Below are positions 18,101-25,665 of a DNA stretch of 64,000 nt, piece after piece. The notes below the pieces were generated by a model. It worked only from the letters and a program-made list of their open reading frames with translations, searched no databases and was not told where the DNA came from. Every line of letters starts with the position of its first letter. Position 1 is the first letter of the stretch. Source of the DNA: an uncultured Oscillospiraceae bacterium (GTDB lineage Bacteria; Bacillota; Clostridia; Oscillospirales; Oscillospiraceae); the NCBI GenBank assembly GCA_910587505.1, contig CAJULD010000016.1:1-64000 (forward strand). Direction: 5' to 3'. The position numbers and the translations under genes were made by a program.

Positions 18101-19524
18101 TGCTGCAGGGGATGAATCTGAGCGTTCAGGAGTACTTGCTTCTGGATGACGCCGCTATTGAGGCGCAGTTTGCCAGATGGGCCGTAAACGACGGAAAGGA
18201 CAGGAAAAGCGACCCGATCCTGACCTGGCTGGTTCAGGCATTCCTCCACCGCAATCAGATCAGCAGCTCCGGCATGAAGCGCTCGCCTGCAGCTGATCGG
18301 CCCCGGAAGGAGATCTTCTGTCATATTCGCGTTTTTCATGAGAGGGATCACGAGATACAGGCCCTGCTTGGGCAGATCGAATCTCTTCTGCGGCGCGAGA
18401 ACGTGGAGTTCCCTGGGCCCTGTGAAAAGCTGGAGAATATCAGCCATGCGTTTATCAATATATTCCGGCACTGTGAGATGTATCGCGCGGATTCCAGCCG
18501 GCCGGATAATCAGAACGGTCAGAACAACACGATCTGGGTGCTTCGGGAGAATGGCACTGTGGAGGATATCGGAATGGTCTCCCGTATGCTGAACGACTCG
18601 TTCCAGAAAAGCTGCCTCTACTACTGCGAGGAGATCTTCTGGGAAGAGTTGAAGCATTGCCGCATCCCCGACGGACAGCAGGACAGCCGTATCCATGGAA
18701 TTTTGAATGGAGTGAAAGAACTGATGGAAACCTCCCACCCGCGGAATATGATCGAAATCGAAGAGAAGTATTCCTGCAACCGGCAGGCATTGGATGAGAT
18801 CAGCCAACTTCTGCAGCAGTATACCAGGGATCAGTCAGCGGAACACGATGGATTTTACCTGGAGCAGCGGAGCGTTGACGGGGTCCTGGAGACAATTGAA
18901 CAGGAAGACATTTATTATGACCTGGCCGAAGGCCAGATGCATGAGGCGAAATGTTCACTGCGCTGCCGTCAGGTAAAGACAGGTAAAAGCAAAAAATATA
19001 TTTTCACCATCAAAAAGCCTACAGAAAGCAAAAACTTTGACAGAAACGAACAATTTGCCCGATTTGAGTTTGAAATGAAGGCCAGGTCCAGCCAACTGGA
19101 CGGAGATGTGGTGCGCTTTATTCGTTCCCATCTGGATATTCCCGGCCTTCTGAAACAGAGTACGGTAAGGGACGAGGATATCCCGCAGCTGCTGCATCCC
19201 GTCCTGAACATCTCAAACCGGCGCCGCAAGGGCATCGTATACCGCGATGGAAGCGAAGGCTCGACGCCTTTCAAGGCGGAAATTTGTCTGGACAGTGTAT
19301 TATACAAGCGATCGCCGCAGGATCCGGATGAGACCGGAAAACCGGATTGGCAGATAGAGCTGGAGCTGAAGTCAGACTACCTCGACCGGGTATTGCTGCG
19401 GAAATTTACCAGTCTGCTGCGCAATCAGAACGATTTTTCCAGCCGGCTCAAGCCGGAGTCCACATCGAAGTACAGTAAGGCGCGACAGCTGCTGGGACTG
19501 CAGCAGGACAGAGACGGGGTGTGA
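15145..19524 (+). CDS. Double HD-domain phosphohydrolase fused to a CYTH triphosphate-tunnel domain
   Basis: 1459 residues. HD domain 1 (about 25-450) resembles SAMHD1/COG1078: H77 (RFAHSIGV), H132-D133 (ILHDIGHP) and the third Asp in IDADSMDY (318/320). HD domain 2 (about 695-1010) repeats the set: H752, H795-D796 (LLHDVGHGPYSH) and Asp in LDADRLDY (875/877). The C-terminus (about 1202-1459) is a CYTH domain: the ExExK signature is E1204, E1206, K1208, followed by alternating charged beta strands (LRCRQV, FTIKKP, FEFEMKA, QIELELKSDY). HD proteins of this class hydrolyse dNTPs or nucleotides; CYTH enzymes cleave triphosphates or make cyclic AMP. All metal ligands look intact. The ribosome site is weak, with long spacing. 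The dGTPase gene follows with no gap. A nucleotide-based defence function is inferred. Confidence 0.85.
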   Translation: MYLSVCDSEQNTAAHVIQDQNWKETKQFRDPVYGYIQVPVPYVRYLIDTSYMQRIKGVAQSGLRPLFAAATHDRFAHSIGVYRFAMQLYDSFCKSALDALKHTEKLNNEEIRSLENELLEWKNLLAIASILHDIGHPIQSHSMEFLYDDVFLKFPDEEEDLPLKAIQKFDKDELERTKRQYQLVREQKISYEHSPFADAMAKKKRMLNRIFRSDPQYQIPADDNNYKGNPHERMSAYYILTDKTLRENIRTLCNSYRKEHFGENQAIPEAGLADTLDFICRMITGTRYNVPTNFKSHQADQKYSMRNCVISILNGTIDADSMDYIMRNSYSSGYETSEVDHYRFCSALSVYIEQGQMFLAWRKSALSVIEGFISARNYEPRWLYSHHKVVYQDILMKEMLIDAVAYLSLRVQESNRAAGPGSLNTWIHYPFFTYILSPFQPFSAERHLFYQSVDGDIENFFKQTALEMEQRFTDPGVGADESALIQEYLELYHENDSRQHKKSLWKSFSEYKQAITAIARRLDTDFDTINRYTLELIRQGLMTKGFHLAESEGRENGDSTTGHYQNEVIYYPRSRHEQRQVSKTTDGSNNVNSIITQFIPRIFESFDPKYCRIKIVCPRIKDFSREQVLMGGKHYMLSEMLEPEKGRRPCFPYLFYRPAEDASDKTDYKEKFFAALEAYCRRRLMNAPPGGNMSFQAKKGKYIRDVVHGDIFLPERFLAVIDTPEFQRLRRIKQLATATQVFPNAGHSRFSHSLGTYHVMTRIIEHFERLCAAQGMHLFHNSQERDIVLLSALLHDVGHGPYSHAFEHVSGNRSHEEWTAHIILDRQTRLNTVLRELFGEDSPRRIVDCINHKKASPDNFSFADIYPTLISSQLDADRLDYLMRDSYNTAIQFGNVDIQNLISAMRITVIDQRYSVAIDEANLSMVEHFLFGRFKMYETVYYNNYKLFSEELLQRIFKRVGALIAEDDSWKTEMQQSASGKAMCSMLQGMNLSVQEYLLLDDAAIEAQFARWAVNDGKDRKSDPILTWLVQAFLHRNQISSSGMKRSPAADRPRKEIFCHIRVFHERDHEIQALLGQIESLLRRENVEFPGPCEKLENISHAFINIFRHCEMYRADSSRPDNQNGQNNTIWVLRENGTVEDIGMVSRMLNDSFQKSCLYYCEEIFWEELKHCRIPDGQQDSRIHGILNGVKELMETSHPRNMIEIEEKYSCNRQALDEISQLLQQYTRDQSAEHDGFYLEQRSVDGVLETIEQEDIYYDLAEGQMHEAKCSLRCRQVKTGKSKKYIFTIKKPTESKNFDRNEQFARFEFEMKARSSQLDGDVVRFIRSHLDIPGLLKQSTVRDEDIPQLLHPVLNISNRRRKGIVYRDGSEGSTPFKAEICLDSVLYKRSPQDPDETGKPDWQIELELKSDYLDRVLLRKFTSLLRNQNDFSSRLKPESTSKYSKARQLLGLQQDRDGV
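17212..17223 (+). promoter_or_regulatory. Internal ribosome-binding site inside the HD/HD/CYTH gene
   Basis: AGGAGG followed by AAAC and an in-frame ATG at 17221 lies exactly at the start of HD domain 2. It is a far better ribosome site than that of the full-length gene and could yield a 767-residue HD2-CYTH product, or mark where two genes fused. Confidence 0.5.
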
Positions 19525-20847
19525 ATGGTGAGTGGAATTTTACTGGGGAACTGTAAAGAGCATATCCAGGAGAACTATCTGAAACCACTTCAGAAAGAAT
19601 GCATGAAAAAGCGCCAGTATGAAGACGCGCTCTCCAGGGACAGGCCAACCGGAGAATTCCAAAGAGATTATGCCCGGATCATGTACTCCTCTGCGTTCCG
19701 GCGCCTCCAGGGAAAGATGCAGCTGCTGGGAATCAAGAACGATCAGTTCTTTCGAAACCGGCTGACGCATAGCCTGGAGGTCGCCCAGATTGCAAGGTCA
19801 ATCGCGGAAATTATTGGCTACCAGTCATCCGAGCTTTATGCCGTGGAGGCGGGAGCTTTGGCGCATGATTTGGGCAATCCGCCCTTTGGCCATGCGGGGG
19901 AACGATACCTGAATGTGCTGTTCCGTGATGTGGGAGGCTTTGAGGGAAATGCTCAGACGCTACGGGTGCTGACCTCCATCGAAAAAAAGCGTCCGGCGTT
20001 TCAGGGATTGAACCTTACAACCCGGAGTCTGCTGGCGGTTGTCAAATATTTTCATAACTATGACCATCTCTGCAGCAGCACCCAGAAGTTTCTTTATGAC
20101 GATGATTTTAGTATGTTGCAGGAGCTTATAGGGAAAAACGAAATCACAATCCGGACACTTGACGTGCAAATCGTGGATATTGCAGACGAAATTGCCTATG
20201 CGAGCCACGATCTGGAGGATGGTTTACGGGTAAGGGCCTACACGATTGAAGAAATTTTACATGAGTGCGAGAAGGAGATTGGGAATACTTCCTGCTATGA
20301 AGAATTTAAGGAGCAGGTTAATCGCGTCCGGTCAGAATCCGGGTTTGGTAAGAATTCCGTGGAGTCCGCACAGTATTCCAAGCTGTTCCGGCAGGAGCTG
20401 ACTTCCTGGCTGATTAACCTGGCCATAAATGATATAGGGCTCGTTTCAGTCAGCGATGAACAAAAAGAGAAGACAAGAACGATGAATGAGAAAGAACTCG
20501 GTTTTGTTCACCACGGAGAACTGTTCCACAGCCTGAAGAGCATTGTCTTCAAATGTATCAACCACAACGACGAGGTCTACCGTTACGAGCAGCGGGGAAT
20601 GCAGGTCCTGAAATTTCTCCAGGAATTGTATATGAATGATACGCTGTATCTTCCGCCAGAGTACAGAGCCAGGGAGCTCATGGCGCAATACGAACCTCTG
20701 CAGGAAAAAGAGCAAAGCAAGCTGCAGAAACGGCTGATCTGCGACTATATTGCCGGAATGATGGATTCCTTTGCAATCTCCGTTTATGAAAAATATTCCG
20801 GGAAAAAATTTGACGGAATGAACATGGGAGAGAAAATCCATATGTAA
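19525..20847 (+). CDS. dgt: dGTP triphosphohydrolase (dGTPase)
   Basis: 440 residues; hydrolyses dGTP (or other dNTPs) to deoxynucleoside and triphosphate. The family signatures are all present: SSAFRRLQGKMQ at about 55-66, H82 (RLTHSLEVAQIARSI), H114-D115 (LAHDLGNPPFGHAGE), GGFEGNAQTLR and the last metal Asp D221 (DIADEIAY). The ATG directly abuts the stop codon of the HD/CYTH gene, so translation is probably coupled. Clustering of two dNTPase-type HD domains, a CYTH domain and a true Dgt points to control of nucleotide pools. Housekeeping Dgt genes are usually not embedded in such operons. No signal peptide or membrane segment is seen. Confidence 0.93.
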   Translation: MVSGILLGNCKEHIQENYLKPLQKECMKKRQYEDALSRDRPTGEFQRDYARIMYSSAFRRLQGKMQLLGIKNDQFFRNRLTHSLEVAQIARSIAEIIGYQSSELYAVEAGALAHDLGNPPFGHAGERYLNVLFRDVGGFEGNAQTLRVLTSIEKKRPAFQGLNLTTRSLLAVVKYFHNYDHLCSSTQKFLYDDDFSMLQELIGKNEITIRTLDVQIVDIADEIAYASHDLEDGLRVRAYTIEEILHECEKEIGNTSCYEEFKEQVNRVRSESGFGKNSVESAQYSKLFRQELTSWLINLAINDIGLVSVSDEQKEKTRTMNEKELGFVHHGELFHSLKSIVFKCINHNDEVYRYEQRGMQVLKFLQELYMNDTLYLPPEYRARELMAQYEPLQEKEQSKLQKRLICDYIAGMMDSFAISVYEKYSGKKFDGMNMGEKIHM

Positions 20848-21326
20848 TCTGTGAACAGGCTGATGGAGATTTCCAAAGCAGGCAGCCGGCGCGCTCGCGA
20901 ATGTCCGGTTGAAGTAAAATGAGATGATGGCGTCCAGCTGAGAAAATCAGCGGATGGAGGCCCGGTTTTATCTGTCGTCAGTTTCCTGTACGCAGGTTTC
21001 TGTTGCTGGACCTGGAAAAGTGACTCTGCCATCTATTTGCCAGGGATATTCCCTTAAAGTTACTTCTGTACTGAAATACCTCCTGCCGCATATGCAATAG
21101 CGGCAGGAGGTATTTTAATGAAACGTATTTCAGAAGATCAAAGGTATTGGGTTCGCGCCTGGCAAAAGAACCTGCTAAAGCACAAACTTCCTGATCTGCC
21201 GATTCACGGCAAAAGCTCGGGGGTACAAAGCGCGCATGGCCGCGTTGCCGTCCCTGGCGTGCGTCAGCCCGCCTGCGTCCTCCGCCTTGCCCTCCCCTCC
21301 TTTTTTGTCATGAATTTTGAAGCCTG
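20848..21326. other. Intergenic region between dgt and vanY
   Basis: 479 bp with no credible gene on either strand. It holds a strong hairpin at 21074-21116. The stretch around 21210-21330 (GGGGTACAAAGCGCGC... TTTTGAAGCCTGCT) loosely resembles 37775-37850 and may be a decayed copy of an intergenic repeat. Confidence 0.6.
21074..21116. terminator. Terminator at the end of the HD/CYTH/dGTPase operon
   Basis: AAATACCTCCTGCCGC (21074-21089) pairs with GCGGCAGGAGGTATTT (21100-21115) and ends in TTTT. The mirrored A/T tracts make it usable from both strands. Confidence 0.8.
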
Positions 21327-22103
21327 CTATAAATTTTCGAGATATTCCTCCAGGCAAATGCCCTGTTCATGAATTTCTGCAGCTGCTTCAACGCCTACAT
21401 AGCGGTAATGCCAGACTTCTTCTGCTGTACCGGTGATTTCTGTCTTATTGCCGGGGTATCGGAAAATGAAGCCGTATTTATAGCTGTTTTCCTGCAACCA
21501 AAGGTAGACGTCATAGGTTGCTCCGTTAATATCTACCGCAAAACCGAGCTGATGCTCACTGTATCCCGGTACAGCGACCCATTGCTCCGCCATCTCTTTT
21601 GCCTCGCTCTCCGAGTAGCCCTGTCCACGATATTCAGCAATCCTGTCATCATAAAGACGTTGCTGCTTTTCCTGTGTTCGATACCCTGATACGACAAGCG
21701 GAAGCTGATCCCGGTTCCCCTCTTTGGCGGCTTCCAGCATTTCCATAAGCGGTTCATAAATTCGTTCGTCTACCTGCTCGCCGCCTGGAACCTCCACCAG
21801 ATTTATCCCGTAATTTTCGGGGATGGGGTTCCATCTGTTTACCAGCGTTAAATGCCAATCCGTATCTGCTTCTGCGGAAGCGGGGGCCTGTTGATTTTCT
21901 GACAGAACATTGTCCACAGCAATCACGGGAGGATGGTCTGTCTCGGCGGGCTTTGGGGGAGCGGCTTCTGGCGGTGTTCCCCGCGCAGCTCCAATCAATG
22001 CGATTGCAGGAAACAAAATCAGAAGCATACCTCCAACGTACCGCCTGTGCCGTGTCCTTCGCCGTACTCGCCGGCCTTTGCGCTGAACTGTTCTTTCTTC
22101 CAT
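21327..22103 (-). CDS. vanY: VanY-type D-alanyl-D-alanine carboxypeptidase
   Basis: 258 residues. A basic N-terminus and one membrane helix (about 22-41) anchor the protein outside the cell; a Pro/Ala-rich linker follows. The VanY (peptidase M15B) domain spans about 85-258, with SGYR at 139-142, zinc ligands H184 and D191 in YSEHQLGFAVDI, and the catalytic Glu229 and zinc ligand His232 near WHYRYVG. It trims the terminal D-Ala from pentapeptide precursors. The ATG at 22103 follows AAGGAG at seven bases; a longer upstream reading is not needed. It lies downstream of vanR and vanS, but no vanH/vanA/vanX genes are present, so glycopeptide resistance is not implied. Confidence 0.92.
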   Translation of the reverse strand: MEERTVQRKGRRVRRRTRHRRYVGGMLLILFPAIALIGAARGTPPEAAPPKPAETDHPPVIAVDNVLSENQQAPASAEADTDWHLTLVNRWNPIPENYGINLVEVPGGEQVDERIYEPLMEMLEAAKEGNRDQLPLVVSGYRTQEKQQRLYDDRIAEYRGQGYSESEAKEMAEQWVAVPGYSEHQLGFAVDINGATYDVYLWLQENSYKYGFIFRYPGNKTEITGTAEEVWHYRYVGVEAAAEIHEQGICLEEYLENL

Positions 22104-22128
22104 GATACAACTCCTTTCCGGGAATAAG

Positions 22129-22184
22129 AAACCCCGTAGCACTCCTGCCAGTAATATCTTACTGGATAAGAGGGCTACGGGTTT
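22129..22184 (-). promoter_or_regulatory. Nested hairpin between vanS and vanY
   Basis: An outer stem (ACCCCGTAGC at 22131-22140 with GCTACGGGTTT at 22174-22184) encloses an inner stem (CCAGTAA 22148-22154 with TTACTGG 22159-22165). On the minus strand it ends in GGGGTTTCTTATT just before the vanY ribosome site. It could be a terminator of vanRS or an attenuator for vanY. Confidence 0.5.
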
Positions 22185-22203
22185 TAAGATTAAATCGTTT
22201 AAT

Positions 22204-22221
22204 TCCTGATAAAATCCTGAT
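22204..22221 (-). promoter_or_regulatory. Direct repeats, possible VanR boxes before vanY
   Basis: TCCTGAT occurs at 22204-22210 and 22215-22221, 11 bp apart. The same word occurs upstream of vanR near 24126-24166. Helical-turn spacing is typical of OmpR-type regulator sites. The regulatory role is inferred. Confidence 0.4.
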
Positions 22222-22238
22222 TTCAGATGGAGATTTTC

Positions 22239-23366
22239 CTAATCCGCTGCGGGAAGCGCAATTGTGAACGTAACTGTATCATTTTCGCTGGACGCCTGGA
22301 TGCTCCCGCCATGCAAAAGGACAATTTCTTTGGCAATCGCGAGCCCCAGGCCAGTGCCGCCGGTATCGGATATGCGGGCCTCGTCCAAACGATAAAACTT
22401 GTCGAACAGCGACGGCAGCTTTTCAGCGGGAATAGCGTCTCCCCTGTTTTGAAATGAAATATTGACTACGCCCTGGGACTTTTCAGCGGCAATTCTGATT
22501 TCCGTTTCCGGATAGCTGTATGCCGCCGCATTTTTAAGAATGTTGCCGAATACCCGCGCCAGTTTATCCGCGTCACCGCATACGGTCAGGTTCTCACCAG
22601 CATCCAGAGTGATGGAATTGCCGCGCAGGGAAAGGGCCGGGGATAATTCGTCAGATAGCTGTACAAGCAGAAAGCACAGGTCAACATGTTCTTTTGCCAG
22701 TTGGATTTGCCGGGAATTGTATCGGGTGATTTCAAAAAATTCATTTACCATATCTTCCAGCCGGTATGCCTTTTCCAATGCAATATGCAAATTCCTGGCC
22801 CGCTGGTCAACCGGCATATCCGGCGCTTCCTCCAGCAGACTCAGATAACCGATTACCGAAGTAAGCGGAGTACGTATATCGTGGGCCAGATACATCACGG
22901 ATTCATTTTTCCGCTGTTCTGCGAGAGCAGCTTCCGCCTTGCGTTGTTCCAGCGTCTGCTTTACTGCGTTTAGCTTGCGCTCAAAGGGCTGCATTTCCGG
23001 CGACAGCCGGATTTGCGCCCCGTCATCTGCAAGCAGTATGTCAATTCCCTGATTGATTTCCCTGAAATATTTGCGCATCCATCGAAACAGCCGCCAGAGC
23101 AGGGCAAGGAACACGAGCATGATGGCCGCAACAAAGAAAATCTCTTTGTATCCACGAAAATACTCATGATATATCATAAATGCCGCTTCATGCCCGATGT
23201 TCAACAACAGCTCCAACAGTCCGACAACGATATCTCCGAACCGCTGCTTCCACAGAAACAGGTATAACCCCATTACGATCAGGACGGACAACAGGGCGTT
23301 GCCGCAGAAACGCCACATAACTTTAGACTGAAAAGCGGCAAACCCGTCTTTTTTACTGCGCTTCAA
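22239..23366 (-). CDS. vanS: VanS-type sensor histidine kinase
   Basis: 375 residues. Two membrane helices (about 20-40 and 75-95) bracket a short extracellular loop of about 35 residues, as in VanS. The dimerisation and phosphoacceptor segment has His162 in LAHDIRTPLTSVIGYL. The ATPase domain shows the N box (NILKNAAAYS), SLFDKFYR and G boxes (GGTGLGLAIAKEI). It phosphorylates the adjacent response regulator. Its start overlaps the end of vanR by 14 bases, so the pair is translationally coupled. The ligand is unknown; a cell-wall signal is likely from the downstream vanY. Confidence 0.92.
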   Translation of the reverse strand: MKRSKKDGFAAFQSKVMWRFCGNALLSVLIVMGLYLFLWKQRFGDIVVGLLELLLNIGHEAAFMIYHEYFRGYKEIFFVAAIMLVFLALLWRLFRWMRKYFREINQGIDILLADDGAQIRLSPEMQPFERKLNAVKQTLEQRKAEAALAEQRKNESVMYLAHDIRTPLTSVIGYLSLLEEAPDMPVDQRARNLHIALEKAYRLEDMVNEFFEITRYNSRQIQLAKEHVDLCFLLVQLSDELSPALSLRGNSITLDAGENLTVCGDADKLARVFGNILKNAAAYSYPETEIRIAAEKSQGVVNISFQNRGDAIPAEKLPSLFDKFYRLDEARISDTGGTGLGLAIAKEIVLLHGGSIQASSENDTVTFTIALPAAD

Positions 23367-24057
23367 TTTTATAGCCTACCCCCCATACCGTTTTGATGTA
23401 CCTGGGCTTATCCAATGTGTCGTTCAGCTTTTCCCGCAGGTGACGAATGTGCGCGGTTATCGTGTTGTTCGGCCTGGTGTAATATTCATCCTGCCAAATC
23501 TGGTGAAACAGTTCTTCGGCGCTGACTACGCTGCCTTTGTTCTCCAAAAGGATGCGCAGAATAGAAAATTCCGTGGGTGTCAAAGCGACTGGTGTCCCTG
23601 CCGCCATACACCTGTGCGCTTTTATGTCCATCTCCAAATCCGCGTGGAAAATCACGTTTTTTTCTTCTGTCCGGGGGTGCGCTGGATTATATCGCTTATA
23701 GCGGCGCAGCTGGGATTTTACTCTCGCAACCAGTTCAAGCGGGCGAAAAGGCTTGGTGACATAATCATCCGCACCGAGGGTAAGTCCATTGATTTTGTCC
23801 ATTTCCCCGTCTTTGGCCGTCAGCATGATAATGGGATATGTATGCTTTTCTCTGATCTTCTGACACAATGTAAATCCGTCTATATCCGGCAACATGATGT
23901 CCAGAATGGCAAGGTCTGCTTCAGCGGTATTGATCCATTCAAGGGCTGCTTTTGCGGAATAGAATTTGAAAACCGTATAGTTTTCATTGACAAGATATAA
24001 TTCAATCAAGTCCGCAATTTCGGCTTCATCATCGACAACAAGAATTCTGTCCGGCAT
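23353..24057 (-). CDS. vanR: VanR-type OmpR-family response regulator
   Basis: 234 residues. The receiver domain (1-118) has the acidic pair D9/D10, phosphoacceptor D53 (LDIMLPD) and K102 (VTKPF). The C-terminal winged helix contains LTPTEFSILRILLENKG and ITAHIRHLREKL. Length and sequence match VanR. The ATG at 24057 follows AGAGGAGA; an upstream in-frame ATG lacks a ribosome site. It heads the vanR-vanS-vanY group and likely activates its own promoter and vanY through the TCCTGA direct repeats. Confidence 0.93.
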   Translation of the reverse strand: MPDRILVVDDEAEIADLIELYLVNENYTVFKFYSAKAALEWINTAEADLAILDIMLPDIDGFTLCQKIREKHTYPIIMLTAKDGEMDKINGLTLGADDYVTKPFRPLELVARVKSQLRRYKRYNPAHPRTEEKNVIFHADLEMDIKAHRCMAAGTPVALTPTEFSILRILLENKGSVVSAEELFHQIWQDEYYTRPNNTITAHIRHLREKLNDTLDKPRYIKTVWGVGYKIEAQ

Positions 24058-24125
24058 TGTATTTCTCCTCTCTGGTAATTCCCCATACATTGTAAGCAAA
24101 AGCCATAGCTAAAATATTGATTTCA

Positions 24126-24166
24126 TCCTGAGAAAAAATGAAGATTTTCCTGAGATTGATCCTGAT
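24126..24166 (-). promoter_or_regulatory. Possible VanR binding repeats before vanR
   Basis: Three copies of TCCTGA(G/T) at 24126, 24148 and 24160 fall on one face of the helix. Two copies of the same word precede vanY. Autoregulation by VanR is the simplest reading. Confidence 0.4.
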
Positions 24167-24372
24167 GGGTCAATCGTCCTCGATTATTGTAGCATAATCC
24201 CGGAAAACATCAAGCAGAGGCCGGTATTTGCACAATATTCTGTCAGCGGCTCCGTTCTAATGCTGTTGTCTTGTCCATATCGCCGGGCAGAGCCCCTGTA
24301 TTTCATCCGGCTGAATGAAAGGCGGCGGACAGTGATGCGGTTTTGCGCTCCAAAAAAATTTCTGCAACCCCC

Positions 24373-24412
24373 TTGACAAACTGTTAATACTGTGTATACT
24401 GTTTATATACAG
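24373..24412 (+). promoter_or_regulatory. Promoter and operator of the GntR/ABC operon
   Basis: TTGACA (24373-24378) and TATACT (24395-24400) are 16 bp apart. An imperfect dyad, CTGTGTATA (24390-24398) and TATATACAG (24404-24412), covers the -10 box, as expected for autorepression by the GntR protein encoded next. Confidence 0.65.
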
Positions 24413-24430
24413 ATGAACAGAGGTGCACTC

Positions 24431-24805
24431 ATGGACATCATCATCAGCAATTCCGGCGGACAGCCGATCTACGAGCAGATCTGCCGCCAGATCAAGGGGG
24501 CGATCGCCACAGGGAAGCTCCAGCCGGGAGAGCCCCTGCCATCCATCCGCAGTCTGGCCCGGGATTTGCGCATCAGCGTGATTACTACCAAGCGGGCCTA
24601 TGAGGAGCTGGAGCGGGACGGCTTCATCCAGACCGTGGCGGGGAAGGGAAGCTTCGTGGCCCAGCAGGACCTGGAACTGGCCCGGGAGAGCAATCTCCGG
24701 GAAATCGAGCGGCACCTGCAGGCCGCCTTGGAGCTGAGCCGGCAGATCGATCTGCCGGCGGAGGAGTTATATAGTATACTCAAGGTATTGAGCGAGGAGG
24801 ATTAA
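24431..24805 (+). CDS. GntR-family regulator, YtrA subfamily
   Basis: 124 residues. The winged HTH occupies about 1-70 with the family pattern PIYEQICRQIKGAI, PGEPLPSIRSLARDLRIS and RAYEELERDGFIQTVAGKGSFV. The short helical C-terminal tail (about 45 residues) is the YtrA type, which has no large ligand domain and controls adjacent ABC transporter genes. The ATG at 24431 follows AGAGGTG. The ABC ATPase gene starts five bases after the stop. A dyad over its own promoter suggests autorepression. The inducing signal (cell-envelope stress in other YtrA systems) is not shown by the sequence. Confidence 0.9.
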   Translation: MDIIISNSGGQPIYEQICRQIKGAIATGKLQPGEPLPSIRSLARDLRISVITTKRAYEELERDGFIQTVAGKGSFVAQQDLELARESNLREIERHLQAALELSRQIDLPAEELYSILKVLSEED

Positions 24806-24810
24806 ACAAA

Positions 24811-25665
24811 ATGGATGCCAATGCGATTGAAATCAGGGGCCTGACCAAGCGGTATAAGGATTTCGCTCTGGAGAGTCTGGACCTGGATCTGCCCTATGGC
24901 TGCGTCCTGGGGCTGGTAGGCGAGAACGGGGCGGGAAAGAGCACCACCATCCGCCTCATCATGGACGCCCTGGAGCGGGATGGCGGAACCGTCACGGTGC
25001 TGGGCAGGGACAACCGGAGCCGGGAGTTCCTGGACCTGAAGGAGGATATCGGCGTGGTGCTGGACGAAACCTTCGTACCGGAGGTCATCAACGCCAGGCA
25101 GATGGGGAAGATCATGGCGGGCACCTATAAGAACTGGGACCAGGCGGCCTACGACGGCTGGATCAGGCGCTTTGAGCTGCCCTTGGATAAGAAGTTCAAG
25201 GACTACTCCCGGGGCATGACCATGAAGCTGGGCATCGCGGCGGCTCTGAGCCACCATGCGCGGCTGCTGCTCCTGGACGAGGCCACCGGCGGACTGGACC
25301 CCATGGTCCGGGAGGAGCTGCTGGAGGTGTTCGCGGACTTCGCCGCCGAGGAGGGCCATGCGGTGCTGCTCTCCAGCCACATCGTCAGCGACCTGGAGCG
25401 CATCTGCGATTACATCGCCTTTCTGCACAAGGGGAAGCTGGCGCTGTGCGAGGAGAAGGACGTGCTGCTGGACAAATACGGCATTCTGAAGTGCTCCAGG
25501 GAGCAGCTGGCCAACATTCCCGAGGAGGCCGTCCACGGCAAGCGGGTGGGGACCTACGGAGTGGAGGCTCTGGTGGAGCGGGAGTTCATGCCCCGGGACG
25601 CGGTGGTGGACCGGGCGAATCTGGAGGATATCATTCTGTATATGGTGAAAGGAGAACGGAAATGA
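24811..25665 (+). CDS. ABC transporter ATP-binding protein
   Basis: 284 residues. Walker A GENGAGKST is at 37-45, the Q loop lies in IGVVLDET, the signature is the atypical YSRGM (as in YtrB-like ATPases that lack the usual LSGGQ), and Walker B is LLLLDEATGGLD. A C-terminal extension of about 70 residues follows the H loop (LLSSHIVSDLE). It forms an exporter with the permease encoded next, whose start overlaps its stop as ATGA. The operon order, GntR-ATPase-permease, is that of YtrA-type systems. The substrate is unknown; peptide antibiotic detoxification is a common guess for this class. Confidence 0.92.
   Translation: MDANAIEIRGLTKRYKDFALESLDLDLPYGCVLGLVGENGAGKSTTIRLIMDALERDGGTVTVLGRDNRSREFLDLKEDIGVVLDETFVPEVINARQMGKIMAGTYKNWDQAAYDGWIRRFELPLDKKFKDYSRGMTMKLGIAAALSHHARLLLLDEATGGLDPMVREELLEVFADFAAEEGHAVLLSSHIVSDLERICDYIAFLHKGKLALCEEKDVLLDKYGILKCSREQLANIPEEAVHGKRVGTYGVEALVEREFMPRDAVVDRANLEDIILYMVKGERK

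Larger units (their letters stand above)
24058..24430. other. Divergent regulatory region between vanR and the GntR operon
   Basis: 373 bp without a gene. The left part holds TCCTGAG/TCCTGAT words at 24126, 24148 and 24160 (spacings 22 and 12 bp), the likely vanR control region. The right part holds the GntR promoter and its dyad (24373-24412). The middle shows nothing recognisable. Confidence 0.55.

Noticed and set aside
21118..21372. Small plus-strand frame starting after the dgt terminator
   Set aside because: Begins in the terminator region and overlaps vanY; no family and no ribosome site.
21327..24057. vanRSY as evidence of vancomycin resistance
   Set aside because: No vanH, D-Ala-D-Lac or D-Ala-D-Ser ligase, or vanX gene lies nearby; VanY with a two-component pair alone does not imply it.
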